From Prorocentrum cordatum (Eukaryota; Sar; Dinophyceae; Prorocentrales; Prorocentraceae), in NCBI GenBank assembly GCA_963575745.1, contig CAUYUJ010020266.1:72501-96599 (forward strand): a stretch of 24,099 bases of DNA, given 5' to 3'. This document shows, in pieces, positions 8,514-16,458 of the stretch. Made by a program: the position numbers and the translations under genes. A model generated the notes under the pieces. That model searched no databases. It was given only the letters and a program-made list of their open reading frames with translations, and had not been told where the DNA came from. Every line of letters starts with the position of its first letter. Positions within the stretch are counted from its first letter, which is position 1.

Positions 8514-9130
8514 GGTGGCATGCATTCTTGCACATTTAGACTGCACCGCATATTTGATCCCTTATAGAAAAGAGAACAAACAGACTCTACCACCGATCCC
8601 CCCAGGGATATCGGCACCCTTGGGGCACGGCAAACGACATACGGTTCTTACACATCGTACATTTCCGTATGAGTTCATACCATCCCAGGCTGGCCCGGTA
8701 TCGCCCCCCCATCCTTGTCGAATACTTTTATGTGCGTGCACACTCGTTTATCGCGATCTATCAGTCGTTGTAATCTCTTGTAACCAAGGACACGAGGCCC
8801 ACAGGCGCGCGCCCATGTCGAAATCACACCAAGCACACCAGACTTGTAAGCACTTCGACATAAACACATCAAGCGCTTGCTTCTCTGCCCGCGCGCACTT
8901 GTTGAGATCACAGGGAACCCATCCGATTTTACCCATCTCGGCCAGAACCCGCAGTCTCCTTTCACCACTCGGTGCATCCGCGTTGATCCAGCATGCGCCC
9001 AGTGGTTACCGTGCGGGCCACACGCGCGCGCCGCCACGCGAGCGTGTCGGAATCCTTTCAAAAACATGGGTTCCCGAGTCATTGTGTGAAAAACGAGATG
9101 TTTTTTTCCACCGAAGGTTTGCCAGGGTTT
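8514..9130. other. Stretch without a recognisable gene
   Basis: Mixed-composition DNA less GC-rich than its surroundings. Open frames exist on both strands but none shows a motif or biased codon use that I can defend. Confidence 0.45.
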
Positions 9131-9179
9131 TTGAGTGAATTTCCGCGCGCTCGCACTTCCTCACCGGCACCCTCATCAG

Positions 9180-9335
9180 CGCCGACGCATCACGTCATCG
9201 TCGGACATCATCATCGGAATCGACGTTACCAGCATCGGCGCCGCCATTGGCCTTGCCGTCGTCATCGTCGTCATCGCCACCACCATCGGTACTATCATCA
9301 TCGTTGCCGCCGTTATCGGCGTCACCATGACACCA
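9180..9335. repeat. Imperfect ATC/GTC/GCC trinucleotide tract
   Basis: Triplets of ATC, GTC, GCC and ACC run for about 150 bp. In one plus frame they read as an Ile/Val/Ala/Thr-rich segment that mimics membrane helices, but the antisense reads as Asp/Gly/Asn-rich in equally unbroken form, as expected of a microsatellite-derived sequence. Confidence 0.75.
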
Positions 9336-9910
9336 CGCCCGCCCGAACCACCGATCCGTGTTGAAACGCCCGCGCGCCAGTGCGGCCTTGGAGGTGCGCT
9401 GGGATGTTGCCATCCGTAAGTGCCATCGCGGCCGCATTGGTCGTGCCAAATCAGCTGGCTGTTCTGCGCGCGAGCTTGCGCGTGCCAGCGCGGCCGCAGA
9501 AATGCTCCAGCCAGGGCCAATCAGTCATCGCAATCCTCGCCGCATGGGGTTTCCAACACAAATTGCGGGTGGGAGTGTGGGATGAATGCGCGAGCAGTGG
9601 AGTTCACATCTCATGCCATGCCAAAGTAAACAAAATATATTGCACCGTGTAGATCCGATGGACTACATCACATTTGTTGCGCTGCATACATGGCGCCCCT
9701 AGCAGTCACCGAATGGATTGCACCCCGTCGGTGACGCCTCCATCAAATGTATCCAACATATTGCACGGAATCGTTGTTTTTGGTTCGCGCGCTGGCAACA
9801 TGTTTTCGAGTCTGGAGGCGTATATTTCTTGTGCCTTCTCTTTACGCATGACCCTCCGCGGAAGGCTCCTGCACACAATGCCTTGCCACAATCCTGGGTA
9901 CATCCTGTTC

Positions 9911-9960
9911 TGGTGGTGGTGGTGGTCGTGGTGGTGGTGGTGGTGGTGGTGGTGGTGTTG
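9911..9960. repeat. (TGG)n microsatellite
   Basis: About 15 TGG triplets with one TCG interruption. It lies immediately upstream of the candidate exon at about 9985. Confidence 0.97.
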
Positions 9961-9984
9961 TGTAGTTGCCTTCTCTTTCGGCCG

Positions 9985-10208
9985 ACAGTTGGCGCACTGT
10001 CGCTGAGTACGTAGACAACAAAACGCAGGTGCCTTCTGCATATTACTGCCTCGCTCCCGAGGAGCTCGCCTGGCTGGCGCAAGCTGGGGTGGACCCGAAG
10101 AAGCTGCAGCGCTTCCTCCGGCGGAGCGGGGTTCGCACAGCGGCCAAGGACGGGCGACCGCGTCTGCCCCCCCCCCTCCCCCCAAGCCACGGCTGGTTGT
10201 TTGAGTGA
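9985..10208 (+). CDS. Candidate host exon, terminal, unknown protein
   Basis: The plus frame ending at TGA 10206-10208 reads DSWRTVAEYVDNKTQVPSAY, YYCLAPEELAWLAQAGVDPK, KLQRFLRRSGVRTAAKDGR, then a Pro-rich tail (RPRLPPPLPPSHGWLFE). Composition is that of a globular protein with an amphipathic helix region, and third positions are mostly G/C by eye. No ATG opens this frame. A pyrimidine-rich stretch ending TTCTCTTTCGGCCGACAG (to about 9989) would serve as a splice acceptor, so this could be the last or a middle exon of a gene whose upstream exons lie to the left. The family is not recognised. A poly-C run at about 10167-10181 may mark where real coding ends. Confidence 0.4.
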
Positions 10209-10344
10209 CGCCGACTGTGCTTCTACACCGATCTTGGCCAGGCCTTCGTGTGCCACGAGTGGCAATTGGGAGAGGAGTTGACTCAGCCAGCACGTGTCTC
10301 AAGAGGAGAAGAGCATGCCAACACCGGTGCTCTTCCCTGGTCTT

Positions 10345-10445
10345 CGTGCTCTTGATCCTCGCAGGGGGCCCGCGTCGCCACGGCTGGATTCTCTCAGGAA
10401 TCCTGGTCGCAGCGCCTTTTGGAGGTCGGGGGAGCAGCAGGATCG
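10345..10445. repeat. Dispersed repeat module with stem-loop, copy 1
   Basis: The core is CGTCGCCACGGCTGGATTC, then TCTCAG, then GAATCCTGGTCGCAGCGCC, followed by a GGAGGTCGGGGGAGCAGCAGG tail. GGATTC-TCTCAG-GAATCC is a perfect inverted repeat with a 6-bp stem. A clear second copy lies at 22676-22770 in the same orientation, and a weaker third at about 5222-5275. It sits between two candidate plus-strand exons. Confidence 0.75.
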
Positions 10446-10554
10446 GCATCTGCTTGCTCCCTCAGCTCCACTTCTGTCAAGAGCCTGCGAGAAGAGAACG
10501 GGGAGGACGGTGTGGCCTTGGAGGGGGCAGGTGGAGGCGAGAGGGGCGGAAACG

Positions 10555-10850
10555 CAGCAGCACGGCGGCGTCAGGGCTCGGGGGCTCGGAGGAGCGCCGG
10601 GATGACGTCAACGGCCTCTACGACAGCACCAGAGAGGAGCTGGCAGAGGCGGCTGCCCGCAATGTAGCAGGAGCCTCCTCAGGAGCCGAGGAGCTCAGAC
10701 GGTGGGAGCGGGCAAGGGAGGAGGGAGAGGATGGGGAGGAGAAGAAGGAGGAGGAGGAGGAGGAGCAGGAGGAGGGCGGTTCAGGAGGAGGAGGAGGAGG
10801 AGGAGGAGGAGGAGGAGGAGGAGGAGGAGGTGGTGGTGGTGGTGAAGCGA
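10555..10850 (+). CDS. Candidate acidic exon merging into a GAG/GGA repeat
   Basis: One plus frame reads GLGGSEERRDDVNGLYDSTR, EELAEAAARNVAGASSGAEE, LRRWERAREEGEDGEEKK, then poly-Glu and poly-Gly encoded by the GAG/GGA microsatellite. Before the repeat it looks like a helical, charged protein segment with mainly G/C third positions. The start is unclear; acceptor-like pyrimidine tracts lie at about 10455-10485 and further left. It may belong with the candidate exon at 9985-10208 if the dispersed module between them is intronic, but that exon's in-frame TGA argues against a simple join. No family is recognised, and low-complexity expansion alone could explain the second half. Confidence 0.28.
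10694..10842. repeat. (GAG/GGA)n microsatellite with (GGT)n end
   Basis: A purine-only tract of GAGGAG/GGAGGA triplets, most regular at about 10745-10830, ends in GGTGGTGGTGGTGGT. It forms a long polypurine-polypyrimidine run that could adopt triplex DNA. Confidence 0.95.
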
Positions 10851-11127
10851 TATCGGGCCGTATGTCTTGTCAGAGACCACATAGCTGTGAGCGCGGGCAA
10901 CATGCAGCCACGTGCGACCTCTGGTGCGCAGGAGTGCGATTTAGCTAAGCCTCCCCCCAGACGAGGGGGAGCCCCAATTTGTCATTGCCCGACCCCAGGA
11001 TCGAGACGAACACGAATCTCATACCAGAAGCGAGCCACTGAGGCTCGGGGCCGAGGGCCCAACTCAAAATCGGATAGCGTAGGCTACGAGGTCCTTGAAG
11101 CAGGGAGAGGACGAGGAAGGACGCCTC

Positions 11128-11160
11128 AAAGGAGGAAGAGGAGGAGGAGGAGGAGGAGCG
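11128..11160. repeat. Short (AGG)n microsatellite
   Basis: AAAGGAGGAAGAGGAGGAGG and its continuation, a second and shorter purine tract ~300 bp from the first. Confidence 0.95.
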
Positions 11161-11529
11161 GGGAAGACAGCGGCAGCGGCGGCACACGGAGCCTCCTCGG
11201 ACAGGGGCGTCACGAGCCCCTCCCTCTCATCCGACGCGGAGGCCCGTGCCGTCGGCGCCACTCTCCGCCAACACGTCGGCGGAGTTTCTGTCTCTGGGAT
11301 CCCGTCGTGGCCGACATCGACGCCGACGTGGTAACCCTCCTCCTGGTCACCTGTGACGCAGTGCTGGTCGTCTGCGCACTCGAACTGGTGCTCTGAAACC
11401 CCGAACTGAGTGGTCGCGTAGCCGCTGCCACTAGTGCCCGCACGATGCCCCTCTCATCCTGCAAGCGTCTATCCCTCGGAGCCCTCGACATGATGCCCGC
11501 ATCATCCTGCCCATGAGCCACATTTGATC

Positions 11530-11782
11530 CGCAAAACTGCGACGACGAACCAGGGCGGCTATCTCCTGGATTTTGCGACCTAACGCCAGCGAGCCCCCCT
11601 CCCGTCCCTACACCAGGGTAGCGCTCAGAAGAGCTCGGAGCCTCATCATCGCTGAGTCCTCTCGCTCGGAGGGACGGGAAGCTGGCAACCTTCTCATCAT
11701 CGCTACGGTCGGGGGCACTCGCGCGTCCACAAAACTGCGACGGAACCAGGGCAGCCATCTCCTGGATTTGCATTCTAACGCC
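11530..11782. repeat. Pair of ~55-60-bp direct repeats downstream of the ORF1-like frame
   Basis: GCAAAACTGCGACGACGAAC with CAGGGCGGCTATCTCCTGGA and TAACGCC at about 11530-11591 is repeated with few changes at about 11729-11782, an offset of ~197 bp. Between the copies a shorter CTCATCATCGCT word is repeated at about 11642 and 11693. Seen on the minus strand, the pair lies directly after the stop of the ORF1-like frame, as a tandem-repeated 3' region would. Confidence 0.75.
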
Positions 11783-11787
11783 CGATT

Positions 11788-12776
11788 TCACAGCTCGAGA
11801 TCGTCCAGCGCCTGCTGGAGCAGCCTCTCGGAGTGCGACCGCGGAGCCATGCCAGGTCGAACTTCCCCTCCCAGCTGTACTGCGCACTCCTGGAACGCCT
11901 TCTGCATGCTGGGATCCGACAGACTGAAGACCATCTTCGCCAGCCCGTTCTTGTACGCGCTGCTGACGCGAAACCCTTGATGAGCATCGTCAGGTCCGTG
12001 ATCGAGTTCGTCTCGTCGAGTCGCTTCTGGTGATCGACCCACTCCTTGGCGTTGTGGACTCCGACCTTCTCGCCCGCTTCGGACACGCGGCGGGCCGCCA
12101 CCAGAAAGATCTGCACGCGCGCTGGACCCATCGTCACCTCTGGCAAGGGCTTGCTCGGGTCGCGCTGCCTCTCGTCCCTCAACCTCGCCGCCTCCGGCGC
12201 GTACGCCCGCCCCGCCTGGAAGCCCGACTTGATCAGGTCCGTCTCTTCGTCCATCGTGCCCGTCGCGAACTCAGCCGCCAGCAGCATCCGAATGTTGAAG
12301 GAATTGCCGAGGACAGCTCTCATGAGCACAGGGAACAGCTCCGCGCGCATCTGCAGGTCCATGCTCGGCAGCTTGGACAACGCGTCGGCTGGCAGGCCGT
12401 GCGACCGCCCGATCTCCATCCTCTCGTCCCGCTGCCTTGCTGGCGCCGCAGCCGCTGCCTGGCCGCGTGGAGCCTGCGCGGGCTGCTGGTGCTGGCGTCG
12501 CTCGCCGCCTGCTGGAGCCTGGCTGCGCTGCCCTTGCCGCCTGTGACCACCGCGCATGCGGGAAGCGGCTGCCGAGCCAGATCGGCCCCTTCTCGATCCT
12601 GGTCCCTCACCTCCGTGCGACCTCGAACGATGGGCGGCCGCCTCGAGCGCCTCGACTCCCGGGCGGTACATCAGGCCCAAGACAAGTGAGGGGAACTCGA
12701 GGAGAGTGCCGACGCAGGTGGCGATTAAGAGCAGCCCGATGTTCAAACGGCTCCGTACAGTTAAAGCACGTCCCAT
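11788..12776 (-). pseudogene. ORF1-like protein of a non-LTR retroelement, one frameshift
   Basis: The minus frame opens at an ATG at 12774-12776. Residues 11-37 are hydrophobic (NIGLLLIATCVGTLLEF), residues 50-118 are Arg/Gln/Gly-rich and probably nucleic-acid binding, and residues 137-269 are helical with balanced composition (MRAELFPVLMRAVLGNSFNI; MLLAAEFATGTMDEETDL; MGPARVQIFLVAARRVSEAG; NAKEWVDHQKRLDETNSITD). After LTMLIKGF the sense switches to the next frame (RVSSAYKNGLAKMVFSLSD; MQKAFQECAVQLGGEVRPG; SERLLQQALDDLEL, stop). This implies loss of one base in the GGGTTT run at about 11971-11977. The layout resembles the helical ORF1-type proteins that accompany dinoflagellate LINEs, an assignment from memory without a search. 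The N-terminal boundary is uncertain because an overlapping frame carries a zinc finger. A host gene remains possible. Confidence 0.5.
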
Positions 12777-12846
12777 GGTCTCCTATAGTGTTGCCTCCGA
12801 AGATAGTCGCGCGAGTGAGGCCAGCCAGTGGGCACCGCAGGTCCAC
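12607..12846 (-). CDS. Consensus C2H2 zinc finger in a frame overlapping the ORF1-like start
   Basis: The minus frame contains CFNCTEP-F-EHRAA-L-NR-H-LRR-H, an exact C-x2-C-x3-F-x5-L-x2-H-x3-H finger (about 12690-12765). Every structural position of the family consensus is filled, so chance is unlikely. The frame ends in TGA about 80 bp after the finger (stop at 12607-12609). That TGA lies inside CGGAGGTGAGGG, a good splice donor (AG|GTGAGG), so the finger could be spliced into the Arg-rich frame of the overlapping ORF1-like protein. Alternatively one extra frameshift separates them, or the finger is a leftover of another LINE tail, where such fingers are common. I favour the finger as the N-terminal part of the ORF1-like protein. 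Confidence 0.5.
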   Translation of the reverse strand: MDLRCPLAGLTRATIFGGNTIGDHGTCFNCTEPFEHRAALNRHLRRHSPRVPLTCLGPDVPPGSRGARGGRPSFEVARR

Positions 12847-13061
12847 GGAGTCCAGGGCGGGATGCTAGACCGGGGTGACGTATGGGGGACGCCTGCCTCT
12901 CAGGACCGCCTACTTCGCATGCTCCTGAGCAATGCGCCGTGTACGAAAGCTCTGCCCACAAATTATCCCGGCAAAGCAACCTAACAGCGCTGTGTAGGAG
13001 CATATTTGGAAGCATTTCCCTTAACATTCAGATGATAATCCAGTTGTAGAAGTCTGCTCTT

Positions 13062-13119
13062 CTCGCAGTCGTAGTCGCATTCGCGATGACAGTCGCCGTG
13101 GCAACGGCAGTCGCAGTCA
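13062..13119. repeat. Degenerate CAGTCG hexamer lead-in
   Basis: GCAGTCGTAGTCGCATTCGC, then ACAGTCGCCGTGGCAACGG, then CAGTCGCAGTCA. The hexamer changes from CAGTCG to CAGCCT at about 13120, so the lead-in looks like a diverged edge of the same array. Confidence 0.7.
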
Positions 13120-14107
13120 CAGCCTCAGCCTCAGCCTGCCTCAGCCTCAGCCTCAGCCTGCCTCAGCCTCAGCCTCAGCCTGCCTCAGCCTCAGCCTCGG
13201 CCTGCTTCAGCCTCAGCCTCAGTCTGCCTTCAGCCTCGGCCTCAGCCTCAGCCTGCCTCAGCCTCACCCTGCATCAGCCTCAGCCTCAGCCTCAGCCTCA
13301 GCCTCAGCCTCAGCCTGCCTCAGCCTCAGCCTCAGCCTGCCTTCAGCCTCAGCCTCAGTTTGCCGTCGACCTCAGCCTCAGCCTGCCTCAGCCTCAGCCT
13401 GCAGCCAGCCTCAGCCTCAGCCTCAGCCTCAGCCTCAGCCTGCCTCAGCCTCAGCCTCAGCCTCAGCCTCAGCCTCAGCCTGCCTCAGCCTCAGCCTCAG
13501 CCTCAGCCTCAGCCTCAGCCTCAGCCTGCCTCAGCCTCAGCCTCAGCCTCAGCCTGCAGCCTCAGCCTCAGTCTGCCTTCAGCCTCGGCCTCAGCCTCAG
13601 CCTGCCTCAGCCTCAGCCTGCATCAGCCTCAGCCTCAGCCTCAGCCTGCCTCAGCATCAGCCTGCCTCAGCCTCAGCCTCAGCCTGCCTCAGCCTCAGCC
13701 TCAGCCTGCTTCAGCCTCAGCCTCAGTCTGCCTTCAGCCTCGGCCTCAGCCTGCCTCAGCCTCAGCCTGCATCAGCCTCAGCCTCAGCCTCAGCCTGCCT
13801 CAGCATCAGCCTGCCTCAGCCTCAGCCTCAGCCTGCCTCAGCCTCAGCCTCAGCCTGCTTCAGCCTCAGCCTCAGTCTGCCTTCAGCCTCGGCCTCAGCC
13901 TCAGCCTGCCTCAGCCTCAGCCTGCATCAGCCTCAGCCTCAGCCTCAGCCTGCCTCAGCATCAGCCTGCCTCAGCCTCAGCCTCAGCCTGCCTCAGCCTC
14001 AGCCTCAGCCTGCTTCAGCCTCAGCCTCAGTCTGCCTTCAGCCTCGGCCTCAGCCTCAGCCTGCCTCAGCCTCAGCCTGCCTCAGCCTCAGCATCAGCCT
14101 GCCTCAG
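13120..14107. repeat. CAGCCT hexanucleotide array with higher-order period
   Basis: Nearly 1 kb of CAGCCT units carries recurrent variants (TGCCTCAGC, TGCATCAGC, CAGTCTGCCTTCAGCC, CAGCATCAGCC). The variant CAGTCTGCC recurs at about 13221, 13570, 13725, 13874 and 14029. The last four are spaced 155, 149 and 155 bp, differing by one hexamer, so about 150-bp blocks were themselves duplicated. All forward frames are open (Ser-Ala, Pro-Gln, Leu-Ser), producing long frames that are not genes. Confidence 0.97.
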
Positions 14108-14457
14108 CATTCAAAATGTGGCCCGGGAATGGAGTTCTGGGAACTCGAAGAACACGAAGTGGCCTACAGTTGGCTCCGGGCATTCAAAATCATGCCCAGG
14201 AATGGAGTTCTGGGACCTCGAAGACCACGAAGTGGCCTACAGTTGGCTCCGGGCATTCAAAATGTGGGCCGGGAATGGAGTTCTGGGATTTCGATGAGCA
14301 CGAAATGGCCTACAGTTGGCTCCGGGCATTCAAAATGTGGCCCGGGAATGGAGTTTTGGGAACTCGAAGAGCACGAAGTGGCCTACAGTTGGCTCTGGGC
14401 ATTCACAATGTGGCCCGGGAATGGAGTTCTGGGACCTCGAAGACCACGAAGTGTGTA
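14108..14457. repeat. 73-bp tandem repeat, about 4.8 copies
   Basis: Units start with CATTCAAAATGTGGCCCGGG at 14108, 14181, 14254, 14327 and 14400, exactly 73 bp apart. Each contains GGAATGGAGTTCTGGGA, then CTCGAAGA.CACGAAGTGGC, then CTACAGTTGGCTCCGGG. The last copy is cut after CACGAAGTG. The constant period and few substitutions suggest a young array. It abuts the hexamer array on the left and non-repeat DNA leading to the retroelement tail on the right. Confidence 0.97.
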
Positions 14458-14566
14458 ACTGTTTGCTTCAAACGACTTCAGCGGATTCTCCCCGGCACCC
14501 GTCCGGCATCTGCCCAGACCCCCATGAGGAGTCAAGATGCTTTCTTTTGAGACCATTAGAAACCTA

Positions 14567-15280
14567 TCAGTCTTCGCTGTTAGGTAAAAATACACTCGTT
14601 GGTCGCGATGAGGGTGTGCACTGCGGACCTGCAGGAATGCCCGCCACCACTAGAGAACCGTTGATGGGCAAGAAGGGCATGCCTAGTCGTGCAGATCCCC
14701 CCGCAGACCGCCCCCTCCGAGTTTGGCAGGTCGCGCTGCCAGATCGACGTCGGCGGTGGGGGCACCTCCAGATCACCTTCAGGGGCCTCGTGAGGAACAA
14801 GGGGGGACCATGCAGACCTATAGGAGGAGGGATGGCCGCCGTCAACGTAGCAGCCCTCAAGATACCAGGATCCAAAGCCAGAACTTGCTCCCGAAGGTCA
14901 TGATCCGTAAATAGGTCTCGTACACACAGCCTCATATGGGGCTCCTCTGAGGTACCTATGAGCAGCCATGACTCGAGTAGCTCAGCCTCAGCCTTCTGGG
15001 CGAGAACCAGGACGTCGGACGCGAAGCGCTTGGCATAGGGGTTCGCACGCTCGCGCAACAAGCCCTGCTCACACAACGTGGGATGAACGTCTAGCGGCAG
15101 TTGTCCGAAGAGGGATCCGATCTCCTGAGGGGGCCGATCAGGGTGCCGGATCCATCGCTGATACTGTCTGAGCCTGCGCACGCGTAATTCCGACTCGACG
15201 AGAGACCACGACGTCCGACTGAGCTCGATAGCGAACGACTGCCTTGCCCCGCTCATCCAGAACCTCCTTGCCCTCCTCAT
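14567..15280 (-). pseudogene. ORF2 C-terminal region with zinc-finger remnant
   Basis: In the shifted frame the element continues MRRARRFWMSGARQSFAIE, LSRTSWSLVESELRVRRLRQ, YQRWIRHPDRPPQEIGSLF, GQLPLDVHPTLCEQGLLRE. The ELRVRRLR-x2-Q.WIRHP block is a hallmark of this LINE type. From about 14765 sense moves to another frame: QRDLPNSEGAVCGGICTTRH, ALLAHQRFSSGGGHSCRSAV, HTLIATNECIFT, stop. This has the form of a degenerate Cys/His finger (C-x3-C, HALLAHQ, GH) followed by the first Cys of a next finger. It stops at about 14580, so the element is probably 3'-truncated or rearranged here. Confidence 0.7.
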
Positions 15281-15564
15281 CCTTCTCCTCCACCTTGTCC
15301 CCCGAGGATCTTGCGGGCGAACCCTATGAGGACCTTATCTAGCCGCATCTCCTGGGCCTTCGATAGCACCAGCGCCGTAAGGCTTGGCAGAAGAGCTCCC
15401 TGGGCGACGGCCCCGAAGACTGTGCGAGTCAACTCCCGCGCGCGATTTTGTACCAGAAGCGCCCCACGGAGCAGCATCCCCGTCTGCGTGCCAGGGTCCG
15501 CCTCTGAAGCCCCCCCCCTCAGTGCTCGGGCGGCTCACGCCAGTCCCCACACGACTGGCCGTAC
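15277..15564 (-). pseudogene. ORF2 thumb/C-terminal segment, two stops upstream
   Basis: The same frame as the reverse transcriptase continues past TGA at 15565 and a second TGA at 15535. It then reads GMLLRGALLVQNRARELTR, TVFGAVAQGALLPSLTALVL, SKAQEMRLDKVLIGFARKIL, GGQGGGEG, stop. The pattern V..ALL..L.A..L.....RL......R..LGG is typical of the region after the catalytic core in dinoflagellate-type LINEs (recalled, not searched). The loss of sense after LGGQG coincides with a change to the adjacent frame at about 15285, so this is a frameshift rather than the natural end. Confidence 0.7.
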
Positions 15565-16458
15565 TCACGCCATGAAATGTTCCAGCATCTTCGACGCGTC
15601 TCTCTCCAGGGCTCCACGAGGCGCTGGCCCGTGCTTCCTCTGGCCCACTTTGCTGAAGCACGCAATCAAAGCCGACTCCAGCTCGCCATAGAACGCGCCC
15701 CAATTCACGATACCCATGTCGAGCGCCGCCGTTTGGGTGCCCAACGCAATACTGTCAAACTGCGCTTGCCCAGGGAGACGAACGTACCCTCCGAGCACAG
15801 CAGCACTCCGACCCTTCGCCCCTGGACCGACGACCGATGGAGACGCGCAGCCTTTCCCAGCACTGTGGGAAGATCCATCCGTCGAGAGCGATGCGCTCAA
15901 GTGCACGTGCGCCTGTTCCGAGGTGTGCTGCGCATTCCTGGCTGACGTGGCCACGTGCGTCTTGTGGGTGTCGTCGGCGTGGATCCTTCGCGACAAGTCC
16001 ACGGGCCGCTGCGGCATCGGGGCCCACGCCGTGCAGACGGCCTCGCTGGACCACAGGATCCAGTCAGGGTCGGCTGGGGGAGACGGCGGCACCAGCTCCT
16101 GCTCCAACCACTCCGTGTAGGTCGACGGCCGAGGTGGAGGCCGCCTGCGCCAGGTCTGCGAGCGCATCGAGTCCGCCCACTGCTGCGCCAGCCGACGAAA
16201 GGTCCGAGCGAAGAACACCGCAGCAGGGCTGTCGCCCATGGAGGTACCGCACAAGTTATGCATCGTCTGCTCGCCGTCCGCACCCCGAATCGTGAACGTG
16301 CTCGTCTCGTGCCGCTGCTGGAAGTAGCATTGCGAGTCCTCTCTGATCGCCTCCTCCACCGTGCAACGCAGCGCCCCAAAGGTAGGGCACCCGAATGCAT
16401 TCGCCATGTCCTCCTTAGGCGTGACGATCGAAACGCCCAGCTCGCGGAGGCGGTCGAG
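15565..16458 (-). pseudogene. Reverse transcriptase catalytic domain (motifs A, B, C)
   Basis: The domain copies element RNA at the nicked target. Motif A is PKEDMANAFGC (metal-binding Asp at 16408-16410). Motif B is NLCGTSMGDSPAAVFFARTF, equivalent to the G-x3-GDP-x3-LF box. Motif C is RRIHADDTHKTHV at about 15984-15950, equivalent to the (Y/F)-x-DD box. The two catalytic Asp residues remain, but the aromatic residue is His (CAC, one change from Tyr TAC). The segment between B and C contains an unusual Pro/Arg-rich insertion (WRRRPPPRPSTYTEWLEQEL). The C-terminal part includes GYVRLPGQAQFDSIALGTQT and MGIVNWGAFYGELESALIAC. It ends at TGA 15565-15567. Catalytic geometry is mostly kept, but stops on both sides make it inactive as an intact protein. 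Confidence 0.85.

Noticed and set aside
9135-9419. Ile/Val/Ala-rich plus frame resembling a membrane protein
   Set aside because: Derived from an ATC/GTC/GCC trinucleotide tract; the antisense is equally open and Asp/Gly-rich.
10309-10336. GAAGAGCA...TGCTCTTC 8-bp inverted repeat
   Set aside because: Within chance expectation; no partner or conserved copy at the other repeat module.
13086-14550. Long Ser-Ala/Pro-Gln/Leu-Ser open frames of about 400 codons
   Set aside because: They arise from CAGCCT hexamers and 73-bp repeats; several frames are open at once and none has non-repeat protein sequence.
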